A DNA stretch of 64,000 nucleotides, from NCBI GenBank assembly GCA_036365455.1, contig JAWQUS010000027.1, positions 10,372,001 through 10,436,000 on the forward strand, read 5' to 3'. Positions 47,783 to 59,462 of the stretch are shown in pieces (the stretch's first letter is position 1; each line of letters begins with the position of its first letter). The stretch is from Macrosoma leucophasiata (Eukaryota > Arthropoda > Insecta > Lepidoptera > Hedylidae). The notes below the pieces were generated by a model that was not told the DNA's origin, did no database searches, and saw only the letters and a program-made list of their open reading frames with translations. A program made the position numbers and the translations under genes.

Positions 47783-47874
47783 GTACCATTTAGTGAAATG
47801 TATATTGGGAAATGCGATGGTGATCGTACGCCCTGAAGCTGCATCACTGAAGCTCTACCACAGCAGTATATAAC
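47783..47874 (-). mobile_element. SINE-like family A, 5' fragment
   Basis: Reverse: TACCATTTAGTG, GGGAAATGCGATGGTG, CACTGAAGCTCTACCAC. Only the head third remains. Confidence 0.5.
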
Positions 47875-48169
47875 CTATCCCGAACATGATAACGGTTTAT
47901 TTAAATATTTTAATAAATAATCATAAACCGCTGTGCTGTACATGCGCGATGGCCTGACAAACATTTAAAGTTACTTATACTTTTAAGCTATAATGTAAAA
48001 TAATTACTTTATTGGCATTAATTTATGCGTTTTTATTTACCTACTCAAATGATATACTACTAATATTTTAATTTACCTATTTCTGAAATTATGATTATAT
48101 TATTTCCAGTTACTGACAACTGTATTTACCAAGTTCTGGTGAATTATCTTTAAAAAGCAAATAAATGTG

Positions 48170-48475
48170 GAAAAAATATCGATAAGATATATCGATAAGC
48201 TTCCCAGCTCAATGAGTGGGCGTATGGGGTGGGCCCAGTCTCCAATTCAAACAGCCAATCACAGCGTTTTAGTTACGTCTCCCGCAACACCCGCGTACCT
48301 CAAAATCGGTGAACACGGATCCGAACAAATATTCACTAATGCGGTATCTATTGGGGGTGATCTGTGGATCGACTTCAATCTAATTACTGTCTTTTGGTGT
48401 CTAATGTGGTAAATAAAGACTACTATTGATTATTCTGGAGTTATTTTGTACCCAAAAGTCATAATTTTTAATTTG
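48170..48475 (+). promoter_or_regulatory. Possible promoter or LTR-like segment with two TATCGATA sites
   Basis: Two perfect TATCGATA motifs 13 bp apart (48177-48184, 48190-48197), GGGTGGGCCC, a CCAAT box (GCCAATCAC), then AATAAA near 48412 and TTGGCGACC near 48473. TTGGCGACC resembles primer-binding sites that follow the 5' LTR of some Gypsy elements, so this could be a solo LTR; a host promoter is the alternative. Matching TG...CA ends and a duplication were not found. The frame 48167-48412 has no domain. Confidence 0.25.
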
Positions 48476-48562
48476 GCGACCTCCATTCTTTAGGTTCCGG
48501 TTCTACCTGTCTCCCAGGTAGCTAGAAACTGAATGATAATAATATAATTGAAATACGCATGT

Positions 48563-48934
48563 GTGCACTGAAGCGCGCATGGCCCGGCGGCTGGTGTAGA
48601 TCGTAAACGATCTACTCGGTTAAGCACTACGGGCGCGGTCGGGTAGTGTGATGGGTGACCGCTAGTGGCAAATTAAATGCGCGTTTCCGTGCTTCGGAGG
48701 GCACGTTAAGCCGTCGGTCCCGGTTGATATCGATAGATAGCAGTCGTTAAACCTTGTCGGAGGCCTTATGGGCGGTTTGAAAACATCCGACAGTGGGTTG
48801 GCCACTAACCCCAACACCTCCACCAATCCGCATTGGAGCAGCGTGGTGGAGTAAGCTCCAGGCCTCCCCCCAAAAAGGGGAGAGACTCGTGCCCAGCAGT
48901 GGGACGTATAATGGGTTGCCATTATTATCATTAT
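48563..48934 (+). mobile_element. SINE family B (5S rRNA-derived head), full length
   Basis: 372 bp flanked by TACGCATGT (48554-48562 and 48935-48943). The head has GGTTAAGCACTACGGGCGCG, then GGGTAGTGTGATGGGTGACC (5S box A to box C region). The body has AGCCGTCGGTCCCGGTTG; the tail is GCCCAGCAGTGGGACG then (ATT)n. The minus-strand frames here are non-coding. Confidence 0.9.
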
Positions 48935-48949
48935 TACGCATGTTTTGTT

Positions 48950-50060
48950 TTCATATTACAATTTTTTAAATTTAAATAACTAGAAATCCCAAATCGTCAG
49001 CATCGATGGCGATCGAGCGTTAGCCGAGTGACAATCTCACAATGCGAGGCAAGGGTCTGGGAGCAACGTCCTGAGTGGATGTGTGCGCTGCGTCGCATAC
49101 CTAATGCCCACCTTTACGTGCCATGTGGATATCGATAGTTTTTTAAGTCGGCATTTATTTATTTGTTAAATGATTAGTTGGATTTGAACGGCTATACATT
49201 TATATGTTTAAAGTATGGCCGTTAGAGACCGTTAAGTAAGAGTAAAAAAATGAGATTTTACTCGTATATTGTATTACTATCGGGCCGCCCTGGCTTTGCA
49301 CGGGTGCAATGTAAAACTACATTTATACTTCTAATACGGTATAAATCTATAATAATAAAATTAAATATAATAAACAATATACATAAATAAATTATATACT
49401 AAAATTCGAGCTAAAAAACTTGACGTAGGTAATTATTGAAACTATTTAAGTGTTACTTAAGTTACTTATTAAAACTAGTAACCTAGGTTTATTTTTTTCG
49501 CTCCTGCTGCATCTGTTTCATGCATATTGTCCACACCAAAAATATACCCTTAAAGGTCAAATTTCGCAAAATCCCTTCTAAGGTAGCACCTACCTTCTAA
49601 GAAAAATCCGTATGCAATGTATTGTACACAATATCATTAAACAGGCAAAATCAATATAAAAACGTTTTTTACTGCATATTTTCACTTATTTAGCTTTGTT
49701 TGCAGTTACAAAACATAATTTGCAGTTAGAATTGCAACTCAAAACTAACATGGCGAATATGGCGGACGATGTAATTTTGACATTTTTAATTTTTTTTTAA
49801 TTGCATTTTGACTATAGAACTTAGAGAAAAAAGTATTATTTTCTAAATACTATCAAAATCGATTGATCCCAAGTGTCGGCTGTATCGCCGCCATGTTTAA
49901 CATAGTTGAAAATGATAAAATCGTTTGAATTAAATGTGGTTGTAACTCTAAAATATATTCTAAAATAAATTCATTGTATTTTTTTTGGATTCTTCTTTAA
50001 TTTACCCATTTTTTGAGGACCATGAACCAGAGCCGAGCTCGCAACATCTCCTTTGAGACT
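48950..50060. other. Unannotated stretch
   Basis: 49010-49140 is relatively GC-rich (CGATCGAGCGTTAGCCGAG) and may be an unclassified repeat. The rest is AT-rich. ATGGCGAATATGGCGGAC near 49750 recalls the foldback unit but is too short to assign. Confidence 0.45.
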
Positions 50061-50064
50061 CTTA

Positions 50065-50198
50065 TGGCCGAATACTCAAACGTCACTCAATTTTAAGCAA
50101 CCCTCAAATGTGTGCTATCTCTTTCATTTGAACGTGTTTTATAAAGACAAAAGACTTAAGTCCCACTTAGATTTAAGTGACGTTTGAGTATTTGGCCG
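50065..50198. mobile_element. MITE with TGGCCGAATACTCAAACG ends, copy 2
   Basis: 134 bp between TTA at 50062-50064 and TTA at 50199-50201. Ends TGGCCGAATACTCAAACG and CGTTTGAGTATTTGGCCG are inverted repeats. About 90% similar to 3123-3251 by eye. Confidence 0.7.
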
Positions 50199-50204
50199 TT
50201 AGCA

Positions 50205-50900
50205 CTTGTAGTAACAAAATGTCATACAGACTTTCAACCCCAAAGGCAACTCCAACGACATTTAAAAATACGATTGAGGTACATTAGCATCATTACTATT
50301 TATGGATCTGGAAGTAACCGTAAACGCTACCAAGCTAAATATTTGCTTTCAATTGCTGACCTCTCGTTCCTTTACGCCAATCTCAAGACATGCGTGAAGA
50401 AATGTTAGATGTTGCGATATCAGCAGTTGCATATTGATGTAATTTGCCTATTATATAGCGCAGAAACGGGCAATTTTCAACCATTGAGGAGAATTTCTGA
50501 TGTGTAATAATAATTCGTACTGCCAAGTCGATAATTTCCATGTGGAGGCCATGGGAAACATTGTAAACGAGCCAGTGCCAATCGTCAGGAACAAGTATCC
50601 TGTTTTTGGTTAGAGCTCGAGTGTTTATTGGTATGTGCCTATCTTGACAGAGAGGGTGGAGCGCAAAATACATCAGTGTGGAGTAAATGTTCCTCCGACC
50701 AGGCAAGGTGGCGCCTGGCGTTTTGCGGTTCAGCGATTGACATTGGGAAGTTGTATGTAGGCAATCTTCGCGAAAACTTTGTGTCTGGGATGGAACTCGA
50801 TCATACGCCATCTTACTACTAGACAACTACTTACGTACGAGACAAGTACTTTGTTATTCTTCAGTGTTCCACTAGGTGGCACCTTTTGTAGTGGACGCTC
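50205..50900. other. Stretch with overlapping frames but no recognised gene
   Basis: A 147-residue minus frame (50383-50826) is longer than chance would often allow, but shows no domain I know. A plus frame crosses it, and I see no clean exon boundaries. It may be a decayed mobile element. Confidence 0.3.
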
Positions 50901-50904
50901 ACCT

Positions 50905-50950
50905 CTCGTGTCTCTTCTACATTCATCACTCTCTTTATACGTACCTAATG
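50905..50950 (-). mobile_element. Possible LINE fragment
   Basis: TCTCGTGTCTCTTCTACATTC is similar to the CCTCGTGCCTCGTCTACCTTC region of the LINE at 35190. It is too short to be sure. Confidence 0.3.
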
Positions 50951-51257
50951 ATGCACAATCAGCGTTATTTTTCTTATTAATAATGCTTCGTATCCTAACA
51001 AGTCCCCGCACATAAAAACAATATTTATGTTATAAAAGTGATTAATTTTGATTGACATTGTCACATCCTGTTTTCGAATGAATAAATATAAATAGATTGA
51101 AGTTGAACATATTAGGTATGCCGTAACGGATAGACTGACCTCGAAAATAGGTCGATGCAAAGGCGATGCCCGGAAACGTGAACATTTATTGAAGTAGGTA
51201 GGTACCTACCTCCTGCCTGAATACAACATTAGATTTTTATGGTGTAAAATTTGATCG

Positions 51258-51491
51258 TTGTGTGCAAAGATATTAGAGGAGTTAGATTGCCAATACGCAC
51301 CGGCCGCTGAGCGTTCGTTTAGACTCGCGGACGGTCAGGTGACCATTCCCATGCCCGCCGAGCGCAAACTTAGTAAGAAAAAACCGATAAGAATGCCAAA
51401 TTGGTGTAAAAACCGAACAGTAAAGCAACTAAACCACTCAGGAGCATTACTTATCACCGGTGAGTCACTATTTTGTTATTTTTTAAGTTAA
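51258..51491 (+). pseudogene. Possible retrotransposon protease fragment
   Basis: The frame encodes LEELDCQYAPAAERSFRLAD then GQVTIPMP. A helix followed by RLADGQ resembles retropepsin regions of insect LTR retrotransposons. The part after residue 35 (KKPIRMPNWCKNRTV) does not fit a pol protein, and no ATG starts the frame. GGTGAGTCA near 51460 could be a splice donor, so a domesticated exon is a weak alternative. Confidence 0.3.
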
Positions 51492-51499
51492 ACACGATA

Positions 51500-52415
51500 T
51501 CACATCGTCCGTTATCAAATATATCGTATCAAAACAGGGAGTGCTACCAGCTAACTCATTTACACGGAAAACGACGGACATCTCGATTTTGTAGTATAAT
51601 CACGTCTTTAACTCGTGTACGAACTGATACTACGCCTTTTTTGTGACGTTTTGTGCCGTGGCCAAACACTAATCAGATGAAGTCAGTGTGTTTGCCTCGC
51701 GCCTAATTGGTGTATATTTTCGCGCCAAGATAAGCTTCTCATGGCATTCAAAAAAGTAATGAATAATTAAAGTCTTATAATAAAAACGCTGTTTGTGCTT
51801 GCGCTAGTCTTTAGAAATATTGTCCACTGTCTACGAGGTCGCGATAATCATTCAAGATATTGATGAGAAATGAAGCTAAATGAATAACTTTGATCTTGAC
51901 GAATAAGTTTTTCTTTTTCTTCATTTATCGTCATTAAAGGAATTGAAAAATTTTGTGATTATTATGCTTTAACTAAGTAGTTTAAATTCTAATTTTTAAT
52001 TTACTATTAATATATGATTTAGCTTTTACTTTATGTAATGGTTATTCGCTCTAGGTATTATATATATTTCTTGACGTTTTGAAAGTATGTGTAAAGATCT
52101 ATTCGATATAAAAATATTTTCTATTTCAAATATTTTCTATTTCTATTTCTAACATTTCTCATTATTATCTTGTAGTAGAATATATAAAATAGAATAAAAA
52201 TAGTTTTATTTCATTGAGTGTAGCTCCCGCAACCAAAGAACTCAACAAAACAGTCGCTACATGTTCTTCTCAGTGACAACAACCTCTTTCATTTGATATG
52301 TCACACGACACAGTTTACGATTTTTTTTTATTTTCTGATTTACCCCCGAAAGTAGCCCCCTGTTTAAAATTTATTATTTTACTTGACGTGTTCATCTTTG
52401 GGTCACCAATTTACA
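51500..52415. other. Unannotated stretch
   Basis: AT-rich with no recognised repeat or exon. Confidence 0.5.
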
Positions 52416-52419
52416 TGTA

Positions 52420-52472
52420 TTCATCAAATTTCAACTCAATCGGTGGAGTAGTTTCGGAGCAAATTGGCTGTG

Positions 52473-52507
<35 letters not shown>

Positions 52508-52562
52508 CACGAGTGATCCTATAAGGGTTCCTTTTTTCCTTTTATGGTACGGAACCCTAATG
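52420..52562 (+). repeat. Common moth repeat with (GACA)n and ACGGAACCCTAA end
   Basis: AATCGGTGGAGTAGTTTCGG, a (GACA)n run at 52476-52505, CCTATAAGGGTTCC and TATGGTACGGAACCCTAAT. Related pieces lie at 1741, 7985 and about 55560-55632. Confidence 0.6.
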
Positions 52563-52931
52563 ATTTAATTTATCAACTACCACAATATAAATCTGTTTTA
52601 CAAATGTTATCATGAAAATAATGAAGGATTTAAAAATATTTTAACAATTAAACAAGTTAGGCACTCATGACTGCCCAAACACAAAAAATCTATTAAGTAT
52701 GCGGATTTAAAAATTCGTCGCTCAAACAGTCGCTCAACACTGCTTATTTGACCTCTGAGATTGGCTGATATGACTGACCAGTTTTGTAAACAAGAATCTC
52801 TATGCATTTATACGTAAGTCTGGTTCCTAATTTAGACATTTCCTCTGAAGCACTTTATTTGAACTTTTAAAACAATGAGATAAAATTTTAGAACGTGTGA
52901 AAATATATAATAATATCATCCAACTTTGATT

Positions 52932-53237
52932 TTACGATACGGGCGCGGTCGGGTGTGTAGATAGGTGACCGCTAGTGGTAAATTAAAATGAGCGTTTCCG
53001 TGTTTTGGGGGGCACGTTAAACCGTCGGTCCCGGTTACTACTGATAGATAGCAGTCGTTAAACCTTCTCGGAGGCCTTATGGGCGGTTTGAAAACATCCG
53101 ATAGCGGGTTGGCCACTAACCCGTATCACCACCAACCCAGCCGCATTGGAGCAGCGTGGTGGAGTAAGCTCCAGGCCTCCCCCCAAAAAGGGGAGAGACT
53201 CGTGCCCAGCAGTGGGACGTATAATGGATTGCCATTA
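52932..53237 (+). mobile_element. SINE family B, truncated inside the 5S-like head
   Basis: Starts at ACGATACGGGCGCGGTCGGG, so the upstream part of the 5S-like head is lost; GGTGACCGCTAGTGG and the full tail remain. TTGATTTTA and TTGATTTTTA at the two flanks are a possible target duplication. Confidence 0.8.
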
Positions 53238-53300
53238 TTTGTGTTATTACTTGATTTTTAATTTCCTTGTAAGAATACTCCTTAATTTATAAGGGCATAA

Positions 53301-53594
53301 TGTTGTGATAGAGTTCCAAGCGTAGTAGCTCGAGGGCGTCGGTACCATCGCATTACCTAATCTGTCATCATATGGTTTTGTTCAGCACTACCTTGTTCCG
53401 GTTAGATGGTAATGTGTGGCCCCGTAAGAAATATCACAGATATCGCAGATTAGGTCTCAGGGGTTGCTACCCCTGCGATGCCATGCTTCTGCATTTTTGG
53501 ACTTCTGGTTTGGTAGATATCTTTAGGCTGCAGTCATTACTTAACATCCAGGTGTACTGCATGCTTGTTTGCCACCTTGGATACATAAAGAAGT
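53301..53594 (+). mobile_element. SINE-like family A, diverged full-length copy
   Basis: TGTGATAGAGTTCCAAG head through GTTCCGGTTAGATGGTAATG, AGGTCTCAGGGGTTGC and GCATGCTTGTTTGCCACC, to ACATAAAGAAG. Confidence 0.65.
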
Positions 53595-53900
53595 CTGTTA
53601 AAAAAAGGAAAGACTTATGACACATGAATAAATTAATATTGAGATCATTGAATGTTAAATATATTCAAAATGTATATCAATTGTATGTGTGACATAAAAT
53701 ATTGAAATCAATATACCCAACCTGATCATTATTCACATATATGCATGTTGTGCATATAACGGTTCTTACTTTATGGTGCTAAGGCTGACATAGATGTAGG
53801 TACTTAGCTTCTTTAAAAACTTGAGTAAACGTACCTTCGTAAAGGCTCTTATGCGTGGACTATGTCATCATAATAATAGGTACCTGTTAATGTTATTTAC

Positions 53901-54088
53901 TGTGGTAGCTAGAAGATTATTCAGTCACGAAGTTTGAGGGCGTAGGTAGTACACTAAATAGTAGTGTTTAACGCAACAGTTTCCGTTACTTTTACACATC
54001 TTTGCAGTGGTAAGCCACCCTGTAGATGTCTATAGGCTCTCTAATAATGAATGTATGCATTTACCTCTGCCTACTCTTTCGAGTAATA
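53901..54088 (+). mobile_element. Decayed SINE-like A fragment followed by a SINE C tail fragment
   Basis: 53901-54035 has the GGTAGCTAGAAG, GAGGGCGTAGGTAG and AAATAGTAGTGTTTA blocks. 54045-54088 has ATGTATGCATTTACCTCTGCC, then TACTCTTTCGAGTAAT, like the SINE C tail. Confidence 0.4.
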
Positions 54089-54550
54089 ATGGCGTTTATT
54101 ATACGTTTATAAATATCACGTGACTGAATCAATTTTAGTTGGTTTAAAATTTCGTAGTATTGGTGTTTGTCGAATTTATTAGCTTAGTGTTTTTTGTGTT
54201 GATGATTAATTTAATTCAGTAGAACTGTGGCGAAACAAACATTGCGGTATATTTCTTCGGTCGTAAACTCATTGGTTCGTTTCAATGGGGTGGCTGATTC
54301 ATGGAAATTGAAAAATTGTACATTCTTCGGCTTCAAGTCCACCATTCCCACGATCGTGAACTTATTATGATTTGCCTGGTGCATTCATTACTTGACATAT
54401 TTGTGTTTCAATGTATAAAAACTAATGGAAATGTGTATTATTTTTGATCCCCTTATTCACATGCTTACTTGGTACCTATTCTATTTATTTACATGCACCT
54501 AAATATTAATTGATCCATTTATATTAAATATTTGGTATAATGATGAATGA

Positions 54551-54652
54551 TAATAATGGCAACCCTTGATACGTCCCACCGCTGGGCACGAGTCTCCCCT
54601 TCTTGGGAGGAGGCCTGGAGCTTACTTTACGCTGCTCCAATGCAGGTTGGTT
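54551..54652 (-). mobile_element. SINE B/LINE tail fragment
   Basis: Reverse tail only: ATAATAATGGCAACC, CGTCCCACCGCTGGGCACG, GGCCTGGAGCTTAC, GCTCCAATGCAGG. No head is present, so it could be the SINE or its LINE partner. Confidence 0.7.
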
Positions 54653-54659
54653 TTTAAAA

Positions 54660-55750
54660 AATAGATATAGGTTAAATAATTATAATACTTAAAACAAAAA
54701 ATGGAAAAGGAAAATTTACATAAAATATTTGAGATTTAAGATAATTTGCAAGATTTTAAGCCAACATCACGCCTGGAAGTTGTTGGCTAATTTCAACTAC
54801 TAGGTATAGTTTAATTGAAATAACCTTGATGATGAAATATTATATTATAATTGAAATTGGTACCTGGTACCGATTAACGCTCTCCATTTTGCATTTTACA
54901 ACTAACTATGCGTCACATCCATTGAATCATAACCGTCAAAACCCTCTTTACATAAATTATCAGATGTAATGTATAAGGGTTACTAGACAGGTTAATCTTT
55001 TCTAACTGTACTTGCCAAATAGGTGTTTTTATACTGATCGATTATTAATTTAAATTAAATATTATTTATAATGTTTCTTTTATTAGATTCCTGGAAAAAA
55101 TACTGGTAATATTCAAAGTACCTCTTCAAACAGAAAGTTTTAGTAATGATTTACTTTACTTTTTTCTTTATGTTTTAACTTGTAAAGCCTGCTTAGCTGT
55201 GATAGTCTTCATTTTAATTTTGATATATTATATACTCGTACTACTAAAGTAATTTTACTCCTTCCAGTACATTAATTTATGTGTTAGGAACTGAGGACAC
55301 TTGGCTCTGACAAAAATTGGCACATCAACGCTTATTATTATTTTACAAACGGATTTCTTAATAAAAAATTTTTTTCACTAACTCATTATATTGTTTAAAT
55401 ACCTATCCAACAATACCACAGAAGATGAGGTGCCCGAGAAAAGGAAAATACATTACCACTTCACACGGAGAGAGCCTAGAGATACCTACTGTAGATATTT
55501 TTTTCATAAGTTATTTTACCACTTTGTCAGCAACACAGCTTTCTAGTACGTACTAATAGTCTCCGAGCTTAGCTGCGGACAGAGGGACGGACATGCGGAA
55601 ACTTAAGATTCCTTGTATGCTACGGAACCCTTCAGATAAAATCGTGTAAACTATCACATTACTGATACGGTTATCACCATAGATTTATTATACTACTTCT
55701 ATCACATACAGTATATTCAAAAAGTATTAAATATTTATGTTATTGAAATA
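54660..55750. other. Unannotated stretch
   Basis: AT-rich. An ACGGAACCCTTCAG end with GACGGACATG near 55585-55635 is a fragment of the repeat described at 52420. No gene was seen. Confidence 0.5.
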
Positions 55751-55763
55751 GCTATTTTAATTT

Positions 55764-56055
55764 ACTGCCTCGGCAGCCTAGTGGTAGCAGGCCACTACTA
55801 CTACGCTGAGGTCCTCGGTTCGATTCCCGGGTAGAGGGTTATCAGAGATAATGGTGAAAAAGCCTTTATCTCTGGTTCTATTGGGAAATTTCCCAGTACC
55901 TCAAAGTTTGGTAATGTGCTCGGAGATGTCAACAGGCTCGCCACCTGTTACATGGGCCAAAACGTAACCGGCGAATCGTGGGTGTTTGCATGTATGCTTG
56001 AATGCATGCATTTACCTCTGCCTACCCCTTCGGGGATTACAGGCGTGAAGTTACG
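55764..56055 (+). mobile_element. SINE family C, full length, best copy
   Basis: 292 bp with an 11-bp duplication TATTTTAATTT (55753-55763, 56056-56066). The tRNA-like head has GCCTAGTGGTAGCAGG and a perfect box B GGTTCGATTCC. The body has GAGATAATGGTG and TCCCAGTACCTCAAAGTTTG; the tail is CTCTGCCTACCCCTTCGGGG then ATTACAGGCGTGAAGTTACG. The tail resembles the LINE 3' end at 35110. Confidence 0.9.
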
Positions 56056-56557
56056 TATTTTAATTTCCTTAGCGGTGCATATTAGCAACGTTTAGTTGAG
56101 TAACAGATGTTGCAGTTAGTAAGTACCGTTGCGTAAACGCGTGGATAATCTTTGGATGTTTTCTTTCGAAATTCACTACGGGAGATGAAAGTTGTATGCA
56201 CGACTGTCACGATTTAAGAACTGGTAATCAAGCGTCCTTGCTCTACAAAATTTCTAATTGGACAGGCCGTTGATAACAATGGCTAAGATCTTTATCTAAA
56301 ACATAGAGATAGGCTTGTTTCGGGGTTTAGGATTTGGGCAGGTGCTGGTCGGAGTGTAGATTTAATCTGCCGAGATCTCTCCAGTTTGACATTATTCAGT
56401 GTGCCTATTACCATTTGATGATCGCTCCCGTTTTTATCGAATTGGTCAGAGACATAAATGAATATATTATTATGTCGATTAGTGGACATAATTATGAAGT
56501 CTATCTCATTTTTTTGTCTCACCATCAGGACTGATCCACGTCTATTTAAGGCACGCC

Positions 56558-56620
56558 CACTTCTTAAAGAAAGAATTCATCATGTCGCCTTGACATGATG
56601 AATTCTTTCTTTAAGAAGTG
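56558..56620. repeat. Perfect inverted repeat, 29-bp arms
   Basis: Arms 56558-56586 (starting CACTTCTTAAAGAAAGAATT) and 56592-56620 are exact reverse complements around GCCTT. Confidence 0.95.
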
Positions 56621-56689
56621 AACTTTCGATAAGAAGAATCTTTCACCATGAAGCCAGTTCTACAACCTAACAGTACGTATATTAGATGA

Positions 56690-56745
56690 AGTGGTGGTGC
56701 TTACGCCCTTGAGTCTCTAACAGCATACTACCACCAGGAGACAGT
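56690..56745 (-). mobile_element. SINE-like family A, head fragment
   Basis: GTGGTGGTGCTTACGCCCTTG and ATACTACCACCAGG are the reverse of the family head. Confidence 0.4.
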
Positions 56746-56749
56746 AGTC

Positions 56750-58435
56750 AGTAGTATGTAAAAAGTAATGAAAATGAGCATTGATTAATAAAATTCGTTT
56801 TCAAAGTTCTTATATAAGACGGTTTACACAGTGTTACACTTCATTATATGTTACATTTGTTACTCTTTTACCTATATTATGAAATAAATTAAATAATAAC
56901 CATATTGGTTTCGAGTGTATGTTTGCTGTGGTACATAAGAAAACATTAATTATTTACTACCGTAATGCCTGCAACACGTTATATGTTTTGAAAATATAAG
57001 GTCGGCGGTATATTCTTTGAGTAAGGACTACTAATAGCGGGTCTAGATGGTCAACCATTGCATAAGCGAGCCATAACTAACCCAATAGGCGGTGTACATA
57101 ATGAGACAAAAATGTTAAAATATTCAGAATATTTATATCATCATGACGATCAGCTTGCAAAATAAAGTGCAAAATTGCTTATAATTGCAAGAGTCCTTTG
57201 GATAAATGTCAATATTGAAATCCATGCCAGTAATCTGCATAATCTGCATCTGACATTAAAATATATTCAGAATAGGTACGCGGAGTTTGATACTAAGGTG
57301 ATAAGAAACAATTTTGCTGTTGCAAAATTGCAAATGATTAAATTGCTTCTATGAGTACCTACTAACTTGAGTGTTAATGCATTTTTAAGGTTTCCGCCAG
57401 TTACACATATTGGATAATGATATCTGAATCTGCATCACATTTGCAACGAATATGACATGTATTTTGCAATAGGTTTGTCAGTGTATTTATTATTCATTTA
57501 TAATTAATTTAAAAAATGTATGTAAAGCCCCAACTAAATTTACCTGTATATCAATTGAAATAATACCACCAGGTGCAATATCATATCGAGTGAAAGGCTC
57601 TACATTTTTACGTTTCGTTGTACGACAACATAGTTAAGTGTATTTGCCAAGCTTGAATTCATTAATGTCTGCAATACTCCAATTAAAACATATTCTAGTT
57701 GTAAAAACGTCATTCAATCCTCAATAAGTTGGTAGCCGGGGCAATAAGTAGTCAGAGATAATGTTTTAGTTTGTTTACATGTACACATACAGTAGATTGG
57801 TGGAGGTTAGTGTCACTGCAAAGTATATAAAACCTATAGAACAAAGTCGCTTCCTGCTGTCTGTCCCTATGTATGTATGCTTAGATCTTTCAAACTAAGC
57901 CACAGATTTGATGCGGTTTTTTGCTAAATAGGTTGCTACAGCGATTCAAGGGGATGGTAGTAGAAGTAGTAGTAGCATTCAAGTCATGAGAATTTAGTTT
58001 AGTCAGAGAAAACATCTACTGCGTGTACCTATTTGATTGAGATGAGTAAATTAATATGTAGGGCTCGCGTGAGATTTAATTAAATAAGTAATATATTACT
58101 TATAAGTAGACAGTAGATCTCTGATCGGTTTCTTCAGTTTCCGTGATCGACAATGTTTGATCAGCATCAGGCTTCTAAAGTTTGACATTTAAGTATTAGT
58201 CGTGATAACCTATTTGTTCAATCATGATCAATATACGTGTCACCTTGTGTAACAAGTACGGTCTAATAGTGTATGCACGCGGAAGGTAAAATTATACCTA
58301 GATATTATCTACCGGTCTGTACGACGCCATAAAATTTCAGTACATAAGGGGTGTGTTCAGCCGAATACTTACTATAAAAAAATTATCCAATCAGTATTCT
58401 AACTGAATTTTCGCCCGGTACATACTTAAAACAAA
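56750..58435. other. Unannotated stretch
   Basis: AT-rich, with no exon or recognised repeat. Confidence 0.5.
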
Positions 58436-58439
58436 ATAA

Positions 58440-58739
58440 TGTTAGTAAGTGAGCAAATATAACTAAGAGACAAATGACATCAATGTACAGTATCCAACAA
58501 GAAATAATGCACATCGACCATAAGAAGGACTTCGGCTTATTTCGGGTCTGTACAGCGTTATCTCTTTCGCACGTCACTTATATGACGTTTGTCGACCATT
58601 TTGATCATGTTTTGACCAATACCACACTATCAGTGCTTACGTAGGCCATGTGCAGCAGAGAAAACGTTCTACGAAGTCGAAACTAGCCTTTTGTCTCTTT
58701 CGTAGGCTCGATGTGCAATATTTCTTGATGAGCACTGTA
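58440..58739. repeat. Inverted-end repeat (ATAATGCACATCGA family), copy 2
   Basis: Core 58486-58739 starts TACAGTATCCAACAAGAAAT and ends CTTGATGAGCACTGTA, inverted repeats of about 30 bp. It shares the TTTGTCGACCATTTTGATCA and TAGGCTCGATGTGCA blocks with 7550-7797, plus about 60 bp upstream (GTAAGTGAGCAAATATAAC). Confidence 0.6.
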
Positions 58740-59462
58740 GATGGCATTAATGACAAGTCTATCCTATATCCTATAAGTCGGCCCTGGCCAAAACAATTGG
58801 AAACAGTGCTTAAGACAGTAAGATGATTCAATTTTTTTATATGGCCTTTATTCGACTGCCTTTATTTGTCTAGCGCCAATTTTAATTGCACTACAAATGA
58901 ATTAAAACCTCGGAACTTGGACAAGCAACGCTATAAAATTTCAGTGACATTCCAAATCAAACATATTATATTTCTAATCAATTTTCGTTTGTTTTTAACA
59001 GACTTGGAAAAATGGAGGAGGTTCTCAATTCGTCCAAATCTTTTTTTTATGTATGTTTAGATATAGACTAGGTTTGTCCAACGTCTTTACTTAGGTATAT
59101 TATTTTCAGTTCAGTTCTTTATTATATTTTAAATCTTAGGTTATATCGCTAAGACATACTTTGAATGACTAATGTGATGTTTAAAACGATGATTCAGATA
59201 CAATCAATCCATGTACAGGTATATGCAAGTAGTGAAACGCAGGTCAGAATGCAAAACATGTCATTAGGCACAATATATTTCTACATCCACTAGGTATGTA
59301 GTAGAATGATCGCAGTTTATGTAGACAAGTAGGTATTACAGCAATGTTAAGATTAGGGTTGTTGAGGAAGTGATTATGAGGAAGAGGAGGAGGAAGAGGA
59401 ATTGTGACGCGCAAATTTAGAGGATGCGGATGAGGAAGAGGATGCGGAAGAGGAAGATCGTA

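Noticed and set aside
50383..50826. 147-residue minus-strand frame as a gene
   Set aside because: No recognised domain, an opposing frame over part of it, and no exon signals; nearby LINE-like bases suggest mobile-element debris.
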